DNA of 64,000 nucleotides from NCBI RefSeq assembly GCF_033441515.1, contig NZ_JAWQJT010000002.1, positions 2,356,001 to 2,420,000 of the forward strand. Direction: 5' to 3'. A program made the position numbers and the translations under genes. This document shows positions 47,663-55,866 of this stretch, piece by piece. Positions within the stretch are counted from its first letter, which is position 1. Every line of letters starts with the position of its first letter. This DNA is from Amycolatopsis solani. Its GTDB lineage: Bacteria > Actinomycetota > Actinomycetes > Mycobacteriales > Pseudonocardiaceae. The notes below the pieces were generated by a model. The model was given only the letters and a program-made list of their open reading frames with translations, searched no databases and was not told the DNA's origin.

Positions 47663-48856
47663 TCACGCCTGATCGAGCCGTGGGTACGTGACCTCGTGCA
47701 GGATCAGCAGCACCGCCGCCGCGATCGGGATCGCGACGAGCGCGCCGATCACCCCGAGCAGGACCCCGCCGAGCAGGACCGCGACCACCGTGACCAGCGC
47801 GGGCACCTTGACCACCTTCCCCATGATCCGCGGGACCAGCACGTAGTCCTCCAGCACCCGGTAGACGAGGAAGAACCCGACGGTGGCCGCCGCGACCGGC
47901 CAGGACACCGTCAGCGCCACCAGCGACACGGTGATCCCGCCGATGACCGTGCCGAGAACGGGGATCAGGTCGAGCAGAGCGACCAGGACCGCCAGCAGCA
48001 ACGCGTACGGCACCCCGAAAACCAGCAGCCAGCCGAACGTGAGCGACCCGGCGATCAGGGAGATCAGCGCGTTGCCCAGCACGTAGCCGCCGACCTTGGC
48101 GAAGATCTCGTCGCCGATCAGGATCACCCGCGGCCGGCGCGAGTGCGGCACCAGCCGGTAGAAGGTCCGGCGGATGCGCGGCAGGTCGGCCAGGAAGTAG
48201 ATCGTCAGCACGATCACGACCAGCAGGTCCCCCAGCGTCCCGAGCACGGCCTTGCCGGCCGACAAGGCCGTGTCGAGCACTCCCGTCCCACCGCTGAGCA
48301 GCTGCTGCAGGTGCTGCTGCAGCCCGAAGCGGTCGTTGAGCTGCCCCAGCGGGGAACTGTGGTCCTGCAACGTCTGCAGGTACCGGGGCGCCTGGTGCGC
48401 GAACGTCGTCGCCTGCTCCACGACCACCGGGATCGCCAGGGCGAGGAACCCGCCGACCACGACCAGCAGCCCGAGCAGCACGGCCAGCACCGCCGCCCAC
48501 CGCGGGAACCGGCGGCCCACCAGCCACGACACCACGGGCTCCACGCCGAACGCCAGGAACAGCGCCAGCCCGATCAGCACGAGGGTGTGCTGGACCGTCA
48601 CGATCGCCTGGGCGAGCACGTAGGCCACCGCCACCCCGGCGGCCCCGAGCAGTCCGACGAAGAACGGCGACTTCCGGTCGAGCCGGCGGCCGGGTTCGCC
48701 CAGCGGCCGGGCCGGGGTGCTCAGCCGCGCGGCCTCCGCCTCCGCCTCGGCCACCACGCCTTCGTCCTCGGTGTGGGGCTGCGCGATCAGGGCGTGGTGC
48801 CCCTCGCGCACGGGACCCGCGCGGTCGCCGGGTTCGTCGCCGCAAGACGCTGTCAT
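47663..48856 (-). CDS. AI-2E family (PF01594) permease
   Basis: 397 residues from the ATG at 48856 (GGAGGGACTCG upstream). About 60 charged N-terminal residues are followed by the AI-2E transporter family pattern: paired hydrophobic segments, a central amphipathic region (LGQLNDRFGLQQHLQQLLSGG), VVIVLTIYFLADLPRIRR and the signature LLDLIPVLGTVIGGI, VYRVLEDYVLVPRIMGKVV. Members export small molecules or exchange Na+ and H+; autoinducer export is not implied. Confidence 0.9.
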   Translation of the reverse strand: MTASCGDEPGDRAGPVREGHHALIAQPHTEDEGVVAEAEAEAARLSTPARPLGEPGRRLDRKSPFFVGLLGAAGVAVAYVLAQAIVTVQHTLVLIGLALFLAFGVEPVVSWLVGRRFPRWAAVLAVLLGLLVVVGGFLALAIPVVVEQATTFAHQAPRYLQTLQDHSSPLGQLNDRFGLQQHLQQLLSGGTGVLDTALSAGKAVLGTLGDLLVVIVLTIYFLADLPRIRRTFYRLVPHSRRPRVILIGDEIFAKVGGYVLGNALISLIAGSLTFGWLLVFGVPYALLLAVLVALLDLIPVLGTVIGGITVSLVALTVSWPVAAATVGFFLVYRVLEDYVLVPRIMGKVVKVPALVTVVAVLLGGVLLGVIGALVAIPIAAAVLLILHEVTYPRLDQA

Positions 48857-49040
48857 GGTCGAGTCCCTCCGTGCCGCCGGTTGCCAACGGGCGCGAGTTC
48901 CCCGTTCCGGTGGTTTGAAGCGGGACCGGTGAGTTTCTTTCGGAATTCGGGGCGCCGGCCCGGCGGACGGCACCATCCCGCGTCCGGCCGGCTGACCACA
49001 GTGGACGGTCACTCCCGGTCCTCGCGCCTACCGCACACTG

Positions 49041-49532
49041 TCACGGTCGCGTATCGTCAGGTGGCCAACCGCTAAGTCCGCGTTTTTGCGACACATCACC
49101 ACGAAAACGGCGTTTCGGCTTCGGCTTCGGCCCGCGCTCGCCTGATCGCCCACGGTCACACGCACGACACTGAGCGACGGCGGTGGGCCCGTGTCTGAGC
49201 ATTTCGTTCCAGCCCTGGTACCCGCCGCACGTCCACCTCGGGCCGAGCGCCGCCACGGAGAGACCGCAGCCGCTCCCCCACTCGGCCTGATACACGGGAA
49301 AAGTCTCGGCGCCGCCCATGAAGTTGTCGAGACGACGAAGCCGACTTGTTCGGCGGCGCAACTCATCGACCTCGGATTTCTGGAGGCGGCCGAACCGGTA
49401 CCTGCCCTGGTTCCGGACGCTGGGTGTAACCGCGCATTGGATCAGGTACACGACGCTCACGTGGGCTGCCGTCGAGGCGTTCTTCGACGGTGTAGCCAGT
49501 GAACGCTCCTCGCCGTCCTTGGTGTACCGCAC
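49041..49532 (-). CDS. Doubtful hypothetical protein
   Basis: A 163-codon frame. The first 125 residues look protein-like (VRYTKDGEERSLATPSKN, HVSVVYLIQCAVT, TFPVYQAEWGSGCGL, PRWTCGGYQGWNEM), with spaced cysteines as in a secreted domain. The end is basic nonsense and no signal peptide or ribosome binding site precedes it. It may be the remains of a secreted-protein gene whose upstream part lies in the overlapping frame to 49720. Family unknown. Confidence 0.25.
   Translation of the reverse strand: MRYTKDGEERSLATPSKNASTAAHVSVVYLIQCAVTPSVRNQGRYRFGRLQKSEVDELRRRTSRLRRLDNFMGGAETFPVYQAEWGSGCGLSVAALGPRWTCGGYQGWNEMLRHGPTAVAQCRACDRGRSGERGPKPKPKRRFRGDVSQKRGLSGWPPDDTRP
49047..49076. repeat. Dispersed element, copy 1
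   Basis: GCGTATCGTCAGGTGGCCAA and the following CCGCTAAGT are nearly repeated at 63229-63257 (ATCGTCGGGTGACCAACCGC then TTAGT), with three substitutions and a one-base gap. The second copy is just upstream of the FabG-like gene. A shared regulator-binding element is possible. Confidence 0.6.
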
Positions 49533-49835
49533 GCACGAGGAACTGCTCTGGTCGTAACCAATGCGACGTCGACATACCCCTGCGCTTTGAGATCCCGAGC
49601 GATCAGCCGCAGGGACAGCGCGCCGATGCCATCGAACCGAACGGCGTGCGAATCACCTCGCGCGGCCAAAGCACGGATCGTCTCAGCGACCAATGTCAGG
49701 GGAGCGGTCTCGGCCAGCTGTTCCTGTTAACCCGATCGTGTGAATGCAGGAACTGGCTTCCCCACGGCGAAACACGGGACGCCACGCGGGCGACTACACG
49801 ACGCCCACGTTGAACCACTCACGCCTTGGACACAG

Positions 49836-52800
49836 GTGACCGAGCAACCCCACGACGACGCCCTCCCGATCGTCCACAACGAAATCACCGGCCCGTTCAG
49901 CGGCACAGCCATCCAGACCGGCAGCGTCGGATCGATCAATCACGTCGAAGGCGATCAGCACCTGCACTACCTCGACGGCGCACGCGATCGGCTGCGCACC
50001 TCCCCGGGGACGGTGGCGAGTGACTGCCCCTACCCGGGGCTGGCGGCGTTCGAACCCGAGCAGGCAGCGTGGTTCTTCGGGCGGGACGCCCTGCTCGCGG
50101 AGCTGATCGCCGGCCTCGATCGGCGACTGCGCAGCGGCGGGGCGCAGGTCGTCGTGGCGCCATCAGGCGCGGGCAAGTCGTCGCTGTTGTCCGCCGGTCT
50201 GCTGCCCAAGCTCGGTCAAGGCGCTCTGCCCGGATCAGACCAATGGCCGACGTTGGTGCTCACGCCCACGGCTCATCCCCTGCGGGAGTTCGCCGGCCGG
50301 ATCGCGTCGCTGATCGGTGACGACGTCGCCTCGAATCCCTCGCAGCTGTCAGCGGGGCTGGCCGCTCTGGTGAGCGAGGATCCGAAGTCTCGGGTCGTCG
50401 TGGTCGTGGACCAGTTCGAGGAACTGTTCACCCAATGCACCGATGACGAGCAGCGGCGGACGTTCATCGATCTGCTCGTCGAGATCAGTACTCCGAGCGA
50501 CGCGCGCCGGTCGGCACTCGTCGTCATAGGACTGCGGGCGGACTTCTACGCGGCCTGCATCGACCACCCGCCACTGCGGGCCGCCCTGCAGGACAGCCCG
50601 CTGGTGGTCGGTCCGATGACCGAGACCGAACTGCGCGAGGCGATCCTGTTCCCGGCCCGGAGCGTAGGACTGGACGTCGAGCCCGGGCTGGTCGAGCTGC
50701 TGCTGCGGGACCTGGGTGCGACCGCGGCCGACGACGGCTCGGCCGCCTACGAGGCGGGCCGGCTGCCGTTGCTGGCGCATGCGTTGCGGGTCAGCTGGCA
50801 GCAGCGCAACGGTGCCACGCTCACGCTGCAGGGTTACCAGGACACCGGCGGTATCCAGCACGCCATCGCCGTTACGGCCGACCGTGCTCTCGCCGGTCTC
50901 GGCCAGGTCGCACCGCAGGCGCCGGAGCTGGCACGGCAGGTATTGCTGCGGCTGGTGAGAGTCGGCGAAGACAGCGAGACCACGCGCCGCCGGGTCGATC
51001 GTGCCCAGCTCGCGGCGGAGTTCGAGGACTCGGAAACACTGGACATGGTGCTCGCCGCGCTCACCGCCCCGGACACCAGGCTGCTCACAGCGGACGAGGA
51101 CACGATCCAGCTCGCCCACGAGGCACTCATCGGAGCGTGGCCCACCCTGCGCGGCTGGCTGTCCGACAACCGCGCCGGAGTCTTGGCCGCGCAGCAGCTC
51201 GCGGACGCGGCCGAGCGCTGGGCCGCCGACGACGAGGATCCGGGCCAGCTCTACCAGGGCCTTCGCCTGGAGGTCGCGCAAAGCCTGCTCGAGGACACCG
51301 AGGCCGGTCCACCCATCGGCGTGCTGGGCCGGCGGTTCCTGGTGGCGAGCCAGGCCGGCCGGGACGCCGACCGAAGACTCGCCCGCCGACGACGCCGACG
51401 CGCCCGGATCACCCTCGCGGTGATCGTCGTGCTGCTGCTCATCGCCGGCGTCGCCGTGACAGCCAACGAAACCACCCGTGATCAGCGGGACGCCCAAGAG
51501 CTGCTGGCCACCGCACGCGCCGAGCTGGCCGCGGCCGACTCCCGCCGGGCGGACCACCCCGTCGACGCTCTGCGCTGGGGAATCACCGCCTCCTGGTTCG
51601 CCGCGAACACCGACGACCCGACGACGATGGAATCCGCCCACGGCGGACTGGTCCGGACCATCGCCGACTCCTGGTACTTCCGCGGCCTGCGCACGGTTCC
51701 GGATTTGCTCGGTATCGACACGGGAGAGGGCGACTGGCTGCTGACCTTGACCAAGCACGGCGAGCTCGGCCTGTGGGACACCGCCGGCGAACCCGGGACG
51801 GCGCGGAACGTGCCGCTGGGGCCAACCGGTGGCCCGATCTCCCAGGCCACCGTCTTACCTCGCCGAAACCTGCTGGTCACCGTGGCCGTCGACGGACCCC
51901 TGACCGTGTGGAACCTGGCAGATCGGCACGTACCGCAGCGCCTCGGAACCGCGGCGGCGGGCCCGACGGCGATCACCACACTTCGGTCGACATCGGACGG
52001 GAACCGGATCCTCTCCGGCGATGAAAACGGAGCCGTGGCGGTGTGGGATCTGGCCGAGCCCAGTCACCCAGTCCGTCAGGGCACTGGCGTGCCACCGTGC
52101 TCCCCGCACTGCAATCCGGTCCTCGACGTGGCGATCCGAGCCGACGGCGGCAGCATGGTCTCGGTCGATCGCAACGCGGTCACGACCTGGACCATCCCCG
52201 GCACGGGCAATCCACGCCGTGGCCGCCAGGTGCAGCTGCCCCCGCTGCCGAACCCCATCCAGAACGCCCGCAGCGCCGAGCACCGGAGCATCACCGCAAC
52301 ACCGGATTCCAGCATCGCCACCAGTCTCCGGCCCGACGGCGGCGCGGTGGCCGTCGGCGGGACCGACGGCCGCGCCGCATCCGCGATGCTGGCCGGTGAC
52401 CCGGCCCAGCCCGACCCGGCGGCTACGGGCCGGCTTCGCACGCTGGCCGCACTACCCGGCCACGAATTGCACACCGACTTGGTCCTGTTCAGCCACGACG
52501 GACGTCAGGTGGCCACCGCGGGGACCGACCGTTCCGTGCGGCTGTGGGACGTCACCGACCCGGCGCATCCCGTGCTGCGGCACCAGTTCGCCGCCCAGCC
52601 CGGACCGATCGCGAGCCTGGCGTTCAGCACAAGCGATCAGCTGCTGCTGGTGGCGGGGCGAGACGGCACAGTCGCCGAGTACCTGACCGACGGCCTGGTC
52701 ACGCCGCGGGACCCGGTGAACGTGCCGGCCGAGCGCCCTCTGGTGTGGGCCGACCCCGACCCCAAGGGGGGTGAGGCGACCGCGTCGCGGTCCGGCAGGC

Positions 52801-53738
52801 GGCTCTTGGCGATCGGTGATCCAGTAGGCCGGCTGATGGTCGTCGGCCGGGCCGCCGCCGAGTCGGCGCTGATGAGCGACTCGTTCGTGCCGTCCGATGA
52901 GTTCGACGGCTCGGTGTCGTTGTGGCGGCTCGGCGACGGTAAGCCCGCTGCGCTGGGGAAGATCGACCACCGGCACACCCCGACCGCGCTGGCACTGGGG
53001 CCGGCCAACCGGGTTCTGGCCGTGGGTGACGGGCTCGGCGGCCTCGGGCTGTGGGATCTCACCGATCCCGCGACCCCGCGCCTGCTCATCGACATGAACC
53101 ACGACGCGCTGGGAATCGGACTCTCGGAGATCACCTCGGCTGCGATCACCCACGACGGCCGCCGCCTCGCCCTCGGCACCGCCGAATTCGGCGTACTGCT
53201 GCTGGACATCAGCACGCCCGACCATCCGGCGATCACCACCAGGTTGACCGAGCCGACCGGTTCCGTGCACGGCCTGGCCTTCAGCCCGGACGACGGCACG
53301 CTGACCGTCGGCAGCGGTGACGGGTTCGTGCGCTTCTGGGACATGCGCGGCGGCCAGGTCCTCGCGGCCGCCGTGCCCAGCGCGTCGGGTCAGGTGGTGT
53401 CCGCAGTTTATGCTCCGGGCAAGCCGTTGCTGGCCACCGGTTCCGTGACCGGCTCGGTCACGTTGTGGGACGTGACGAGTCCTCGCCAGCCAATAGCACT
53501 CCAGACGATACCCGGGCCGCCGAAGGGGGCCATGGTCGTGCAGTTCACACCGGATGGCGCCGGTCTGGCCGCCACCGACGGCTACGAGCAAGTGAACCGG
53601 TGGTCGGTGGTCAACGCCGGTCAGGCCGTCGCCGATCCCGCCCGGGTCGCCTGTGGCCTGGTCGGGCGGGGTCTGAGCCAGGCCGAGTGGGAAGCCGATC
53701 GCGACCTGTCCCACTACGACTACCAAGCCATGTGCTGA
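49836..53738 (+). CDS. nSTAND1 NTPase with WD40 repeats and N-terminal RHIM-like motif
   Basis: 1300 residues from the GTG at 49836; a GTG at 49740 would add 32 poorly conserved residues. Residues 15-36 contain NEITGPFSGTAIQTGSVG, a Gly-spaced N-x3-G-x3-G-x2-IQ-x-G pattern resembling bacterial amyloid signalling (BASS, RHIM-like) motifs. The nSTAND1 NTPase begins CPYPGLAAFEPEQAAWFFGRD (in parts), with Walker A at 109-116 (PSGAGKSS) and Walker B DQFEE at 192-196. One membrane segment lies near 524-544. WD40-type repeats (VRLWDVTDP, VRFWDMRGG, VTLWDVTSP) fill about 600-1270. NLR-like signal-sensing ATPase, probably in defence or cell death (inference). Confidence 0.88.
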   Translation: MTEQPHDDALPIVHNEITGPFSGTAIQTGSVGSINHVEGDQHLHYLDGARDRLRTSPGTVASDCPYPGLAAFEPEQAAWFFGRDALLAELIAGLDRRLRSGGAQVVVAPSGAGKSSLLSAGLLPKLGQGALPGSDQWPTLVLTPTAHPLREFAGRIASLIGDDVASNPSQLSAGLAALVSEDPKSRVVVVVDQFEELFTQCTDDEQRRTFIDLLVEISTPSDARRSALVVIGLRADFYAACIDHPPLRAALQDSPLVVGPMTETELREAILFPARSVGLDVEPGLVELLLRDLGATAADDGSAAYEAGRLPLLAHALRVSWQQRNGATLTLQGYQDTGGIQHAIAVTADRALAGLGQVAPQAPELARQVLLRLVRVGEDSETTRRRVDRAQLAAEFEDSETLDMVLAALTAPDTRLLTADEDTIQLAHEALIGAWPTLRGWLSDNRAGVLAAQQLADAAERWAADDEDPGQLYQGLRLEVAQSLLEDTEAGPPIGVLGRRFLVASQAGRDADRRLARRRRRRARITLAVIVVLLLIAGVAVTANETTRDQRDAQELLATARAELAAADSRRADHPVDALRWGITASWFAANTDDPTTMESAHGGLVRTIADSWYFRGLRTVPDLLGIDTGEGDWLLTLTKHGELGLWDTAGEPGTARNVPLGPTGGPISQATVLPRRNLLVTVAVDGPLTVWNLADRHVPQRLGTAAAGPTAITTLRSTSDGNRILSGDENGAVAVWDLAEPSHPVRQGTGVPPCSPHCNPVLDVAIRADGGSMVSVDRNAVTTWTIPGTGNPRRGRQVQLPPLPNPIQNARSAEHRSITATPDSSIATSLRPDGGAVAVGGTDGRAASAMLAGDPAQPDPAATGRLRTLAALPGHELHTDLVLFSHDGRQVATAGTDRSVRLWDVTDPAHPVLRHQFAAQPGPIASLAFSTSDQLLLVAGRDGTVAEYLTDGLVTPRDPVNVPAERPLVWADPDPKGGEATASRSGRRLLAIGDPVGRLMVVGRAAAESALMSDSFVPSDEFDGSVSLWRLGDGKPAALGKIDHRHTPTALALGPANRVLAVGDGLGGLGLWDLTDPATPRLLIDMNHDALGIGLSEITSAAITHDGRRLALGTAEFGVLLLDISTPDHPAITTRLTEPTGSVHGLAFSPDDGTLTVGSGDGFVRFWDMRGGQVLAAAVPSASGQVVSAVYAPGKPLLATGSVTGSVTLWDVTSPRQPIALQTIPGPPKGAMVVQFTPDGAGLAATDGYEQVNRWSVVNAGQAVADPARVACGLVGRGLSQAEWEADRDLSHYDYQAMC

Positions 53739-53789
53739 AGTCTTCGACCACGCAGCGGCAAACGCCGCGCGGTCCACTACTTCCGCTGC

Positions 53790-53904
53790 GGGATCCGGCG
53801 CCCAGAACCGAGTCACCGTCCTGTGGGTGCCGCACGCTGACGGCCCCGAACAGTTCCACCTGCGACCGGGCTTCACCCCGACCGGGCAGAGCCGGTCACC
53901 GTGA
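53790..53904 (+). pseudogene. C-terminal remnant of a GNAT acetyltransferase gene
   Basis: In frame to the TGA at 53902-53904 the sequence reads NRVTVLWVPHADGPEQFHL and then RPGFTPTGQ. This matches the closing strand-helix-strand of spermidine/other GNATs (usually SWVPGxGxPExFYxRxGFxPTGE). Nothing acetyltransferase-like is seen upstream, where the nSTAND gene ends. Its last bases overlap the end of the LLM gene. Confidence 0.45.
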
Positions 53905-54756
53905 ACCCGGACCGTGCGGCAAGCCGGCGTGGTGTTCCAGGAACCGCGCGACGTCCGACGGATCCTGGAGCGGCAGCGGGTAGATCACCAGGCGGTCCAC
54001 TCCGAGCTCGGCGTAGCGCTGCGCAGCACGAGGTTCCACCACCACCGGATCCAGTGGTAGGTAACTGATCTCCAGCTTTCCCAGCCGCTCCGGGCGCTCA
54101 ACCTCGCTCGCGGCCTGCCGTAGCCCGGCCAGGTGCCGGGGCAGGTCGTCGAGCGTGCCGTTGCCGAACCAGCCGTGGCCGCGGGTGATCGCGCGGCGGA
54201 AGGCGGCCCGGCTGTGACCGCCGATCACGATGCGCGGCCCGCCTCGCCGGGCCGGGCGGGGATGCGCGTCGACGTTCCGGAACGCGACGAACCGGCCCTG
54301 GTACGCGGGAGCCTGGTCGGTCCACAACGTCGTCATCGCATCGAGGTATTCATCGGTACGGCGCCCTCGTTCGGACATCGCGACGCCGACCGCGCGCATC
54401 TCGGGTTCGAGGTATCCGGCGCCGACGCCGAGCAGCAGGCGGCCACCGCTGAGCACGTCCAGGCTCGCGGCCTGCTTGGCGAGGACAACCGGGTTGCGTT
54501 GCGGCAGGATCACGATCCCGGTCCCGAGCTCCAGCCGCCGGGTGACGGCCGCGACGTAGGACAAGTGGACCAGGGGGTCGAGAATCGGGTCGGTCAGCTC
54601 CATCGGCGCCGCCGCCACCCGGGGGCTGGGCAGCACCACGTGCTCACCGGCCCACCACGACGAATAGCCGAGATCCTCGGCCAGCCGCGCCAGCTTGACC
54701 GTCTCGGCCGGGCCCAGCGTGGCTTTCGCGTTCAGTCCCGAGACTCCCAGTTCCAT
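53896..54756 (-). CDS. LLM-class F420-dependent oxidoreductase
   Basis: 286 residues from the ATG at 54756 (GGAGGGCACGG upstream). TIM-barrel luciferase-like pattern: LGYSSWWAGEHVVLP, RRLELGTGIVILPQRNPVVLAKQAASLDVLSGGRLLLGVGAGYL (in parts), PRIVIGGHSRAAFRRAITRGHGWFGNG (in parts). F420-linked redox role; substrate unknown. Divergent from the LysR gene, whose probable binding site lies between them. The frame opens to 54822, but the ribosome binding site and homology favour 54756. Confidence 0.9.
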   Translation of the reverse strand: MELGVSGLNAKATLGPAETVKLARLAEDLGYSSWWAGEHVVLPSPRVAAAPMELTDPILDPLVHLSYVAAVTRRLELGTGIVILPQRNPVVLAKQAASLDVLSGGRLLLGVGAGYLEPEMRAVGVAMSERGRRTDEYLDAMTTLWTDQAPAYQGRFVAFRNVDAHPRPARRGGPRIVIGGHSRAAFRRAITRGHGWFGNGTLDDLPRHLAGLRQAASEVERPERLGKLEISYLPLDPVVVEPRAAQRYAELGVDRLVIYPLPLQDPSDVARFLEHHAGLPHGPGSR

Positions 54757-54827
54757 TACCCGTGCCCTCCTGCCGTCGATGATCACTTCCCATCGTCGGG
54801 CTGCTCGGGACCGGCCGTCCAAGACTT

Positions 54828-54848
54828 GTGGCTATAGCCTGTGGCTAT
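54828..54848. promoter_or_regulatory. LysR-binding-site candidate between LLM and LysR genes
   Basis: GTGGCTAT occurs at 54828-54835 and again at 54841-54848. The first copy is part of the perfect palindrome GGCTATAGCC (54830-54839). The second overlaps the LysR start, as expected for autorepression. The gap between the two divergent starts is 90 bases. Confidence 0.5.
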
Positions 54849-55761
54849 GGATGTCCACGTCCGGGATCTGCGCTACTTCGTCGCGGTGGCCGAAGAGCTC
54901 AGCTTCACCAGGGCAGCCCACCGGCTGTTCATCGCCCAGCCGTCGCTGAGCAAGCAGATCCGCCGGCTGGAAACCTCGTTGCAGGTCGCGCTGTTCGAAC
55001 GGGATCACCACGCCGTCGCGCTGACCGCCGCGGGTGCGGCGCTGCTGCCGCAGGCCCAGCGGATCATCGAGCAGTGGGCGGTCGCGCAGAGCGCGGTCTT
55101 CGACGCGGTCACCGCACAGCACACCACCCTGACAGTCGGCTTTCACACCAGGATCGGCCGTGGTCTCATCCCCCACGTGACGGCCAGGATGGCGACATCG
55201 CTGCCGGGCTGGAAGCTGCTGTTCCGGCAAGTCCCCTGGAGTGATCCCACCGTCGGACTCTCGAGCGGCGAGGTCGACGTGGCCATCGCCTGGCTGCCGA
55301 TCCCGGACGACGGCGAGTACTCGTGGAAGGTCGTCGCCACCGAGCAGCGGTGGGTGGCGCTGCCCGCCGGTCACCGGCTCGCGCCCCGAACGGTCGTCGC
55401 GCTGGGTGAGCTCGCCGACGAGCCCTTCGTCGCGCTCCCCCGCACGGCAGGACCGCTTCGCGAGTTCTGGCTGGGAAACGACCAGCGCCCGGCACCGGCC
55501 CGGATCGTCGCCGAGGCCGAAACCGCCGAGGAATCCCTCGAAGCCGTCGCCTCCGGACTCGGGGTGGTGCTGCTGTCCGCCGGCAACGCCGAGATCTATC
55601 AGCGCGACGACATCGTGTACCGCCCCGTGACCGGGCTCAGACCGTGCGAACTCGCCGTGGCCTGGCGAGCCAAGGACGACCGTCACGCCGTGCGTGTCGT
55701 TGTCGAAGCGTGCACACGATGCCTCTGCGGCGAATCGGGCGCCACCTCTTCCGCCGGGTAG
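54847..55761 (+). CDS. LysR-family transcriptional regulator
   Basis: 304 residues from the ATG at 54847 (a GTG at 54841 is also possible). The N-terminal winged helix-turn-helix (DLRYFVAVAEELSFTRAAHRLFIAQPSLSKQIRRLE in parts) is followed by a periplasmic-binding-protein-like effector domain (VGLSSGEVDVAIAWLP, VALPAGHRLA, AVASGLGVVLLSAG). Divergent from the LLM oxidoreductase, its likely target. Its end is 105 bases before the second nSTAND gene. Confidence 0.93.
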   Translation: MDVHVRDLRYFVAVAEELSFTRAAHRLFIAQPSLSKQIRRLETSLQVALFERDHHAVALTAAGAALLPQAQRIIEQWAVAQSAVFDAVTAQHTTLTVGFHTRIGRGLIPHVTARMATSLPGWKLLFRQVPWSDPTVGLSSGEVDVAIAWLPIPDDGEYSWKVVATEQRWVALPAGHRLAPRTVVALGELADEPFVALPRTAGPLREFWLGNDQRPAPARIVAEAETAEESLEAVASGLGVVLLSAGNAEIYQRDDIVYRPVTGLRPCELAVAWRAKDDRHAVRVVVEACTRCLCGESGATSSAG

Positions 55762-55866
55762 CGAGACCGCCGCCGGCCCCGGCCACCCGCGTCCGAAGCC
55801 CCTCTGGACGACGGACAGCAACACCCGGACAATCGGCAACTGACTCGGGGAGGGGTTGGACAGGCC

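Larger units (their letters stand above)
48857..49835. other. Gene-poor stretch before the first nSTAND gene
   Basis: About 980 bases of lower-GC sequence. It holds a dispersed repeat (49047-49076), a doubtful minus-strand frame (49041-49532), and a second, overlapping minus-strand frame at about 49457-49720 reading VAETIRALAARGDSHAVRF and IARDLKAQGYVDVALV, which looks protein-like but soon runs into low-quality sequence. I read it as debris of one or two genes. The promoter of the nSTAND gene should lie in the last 100 bases. Confidence 0.45.
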
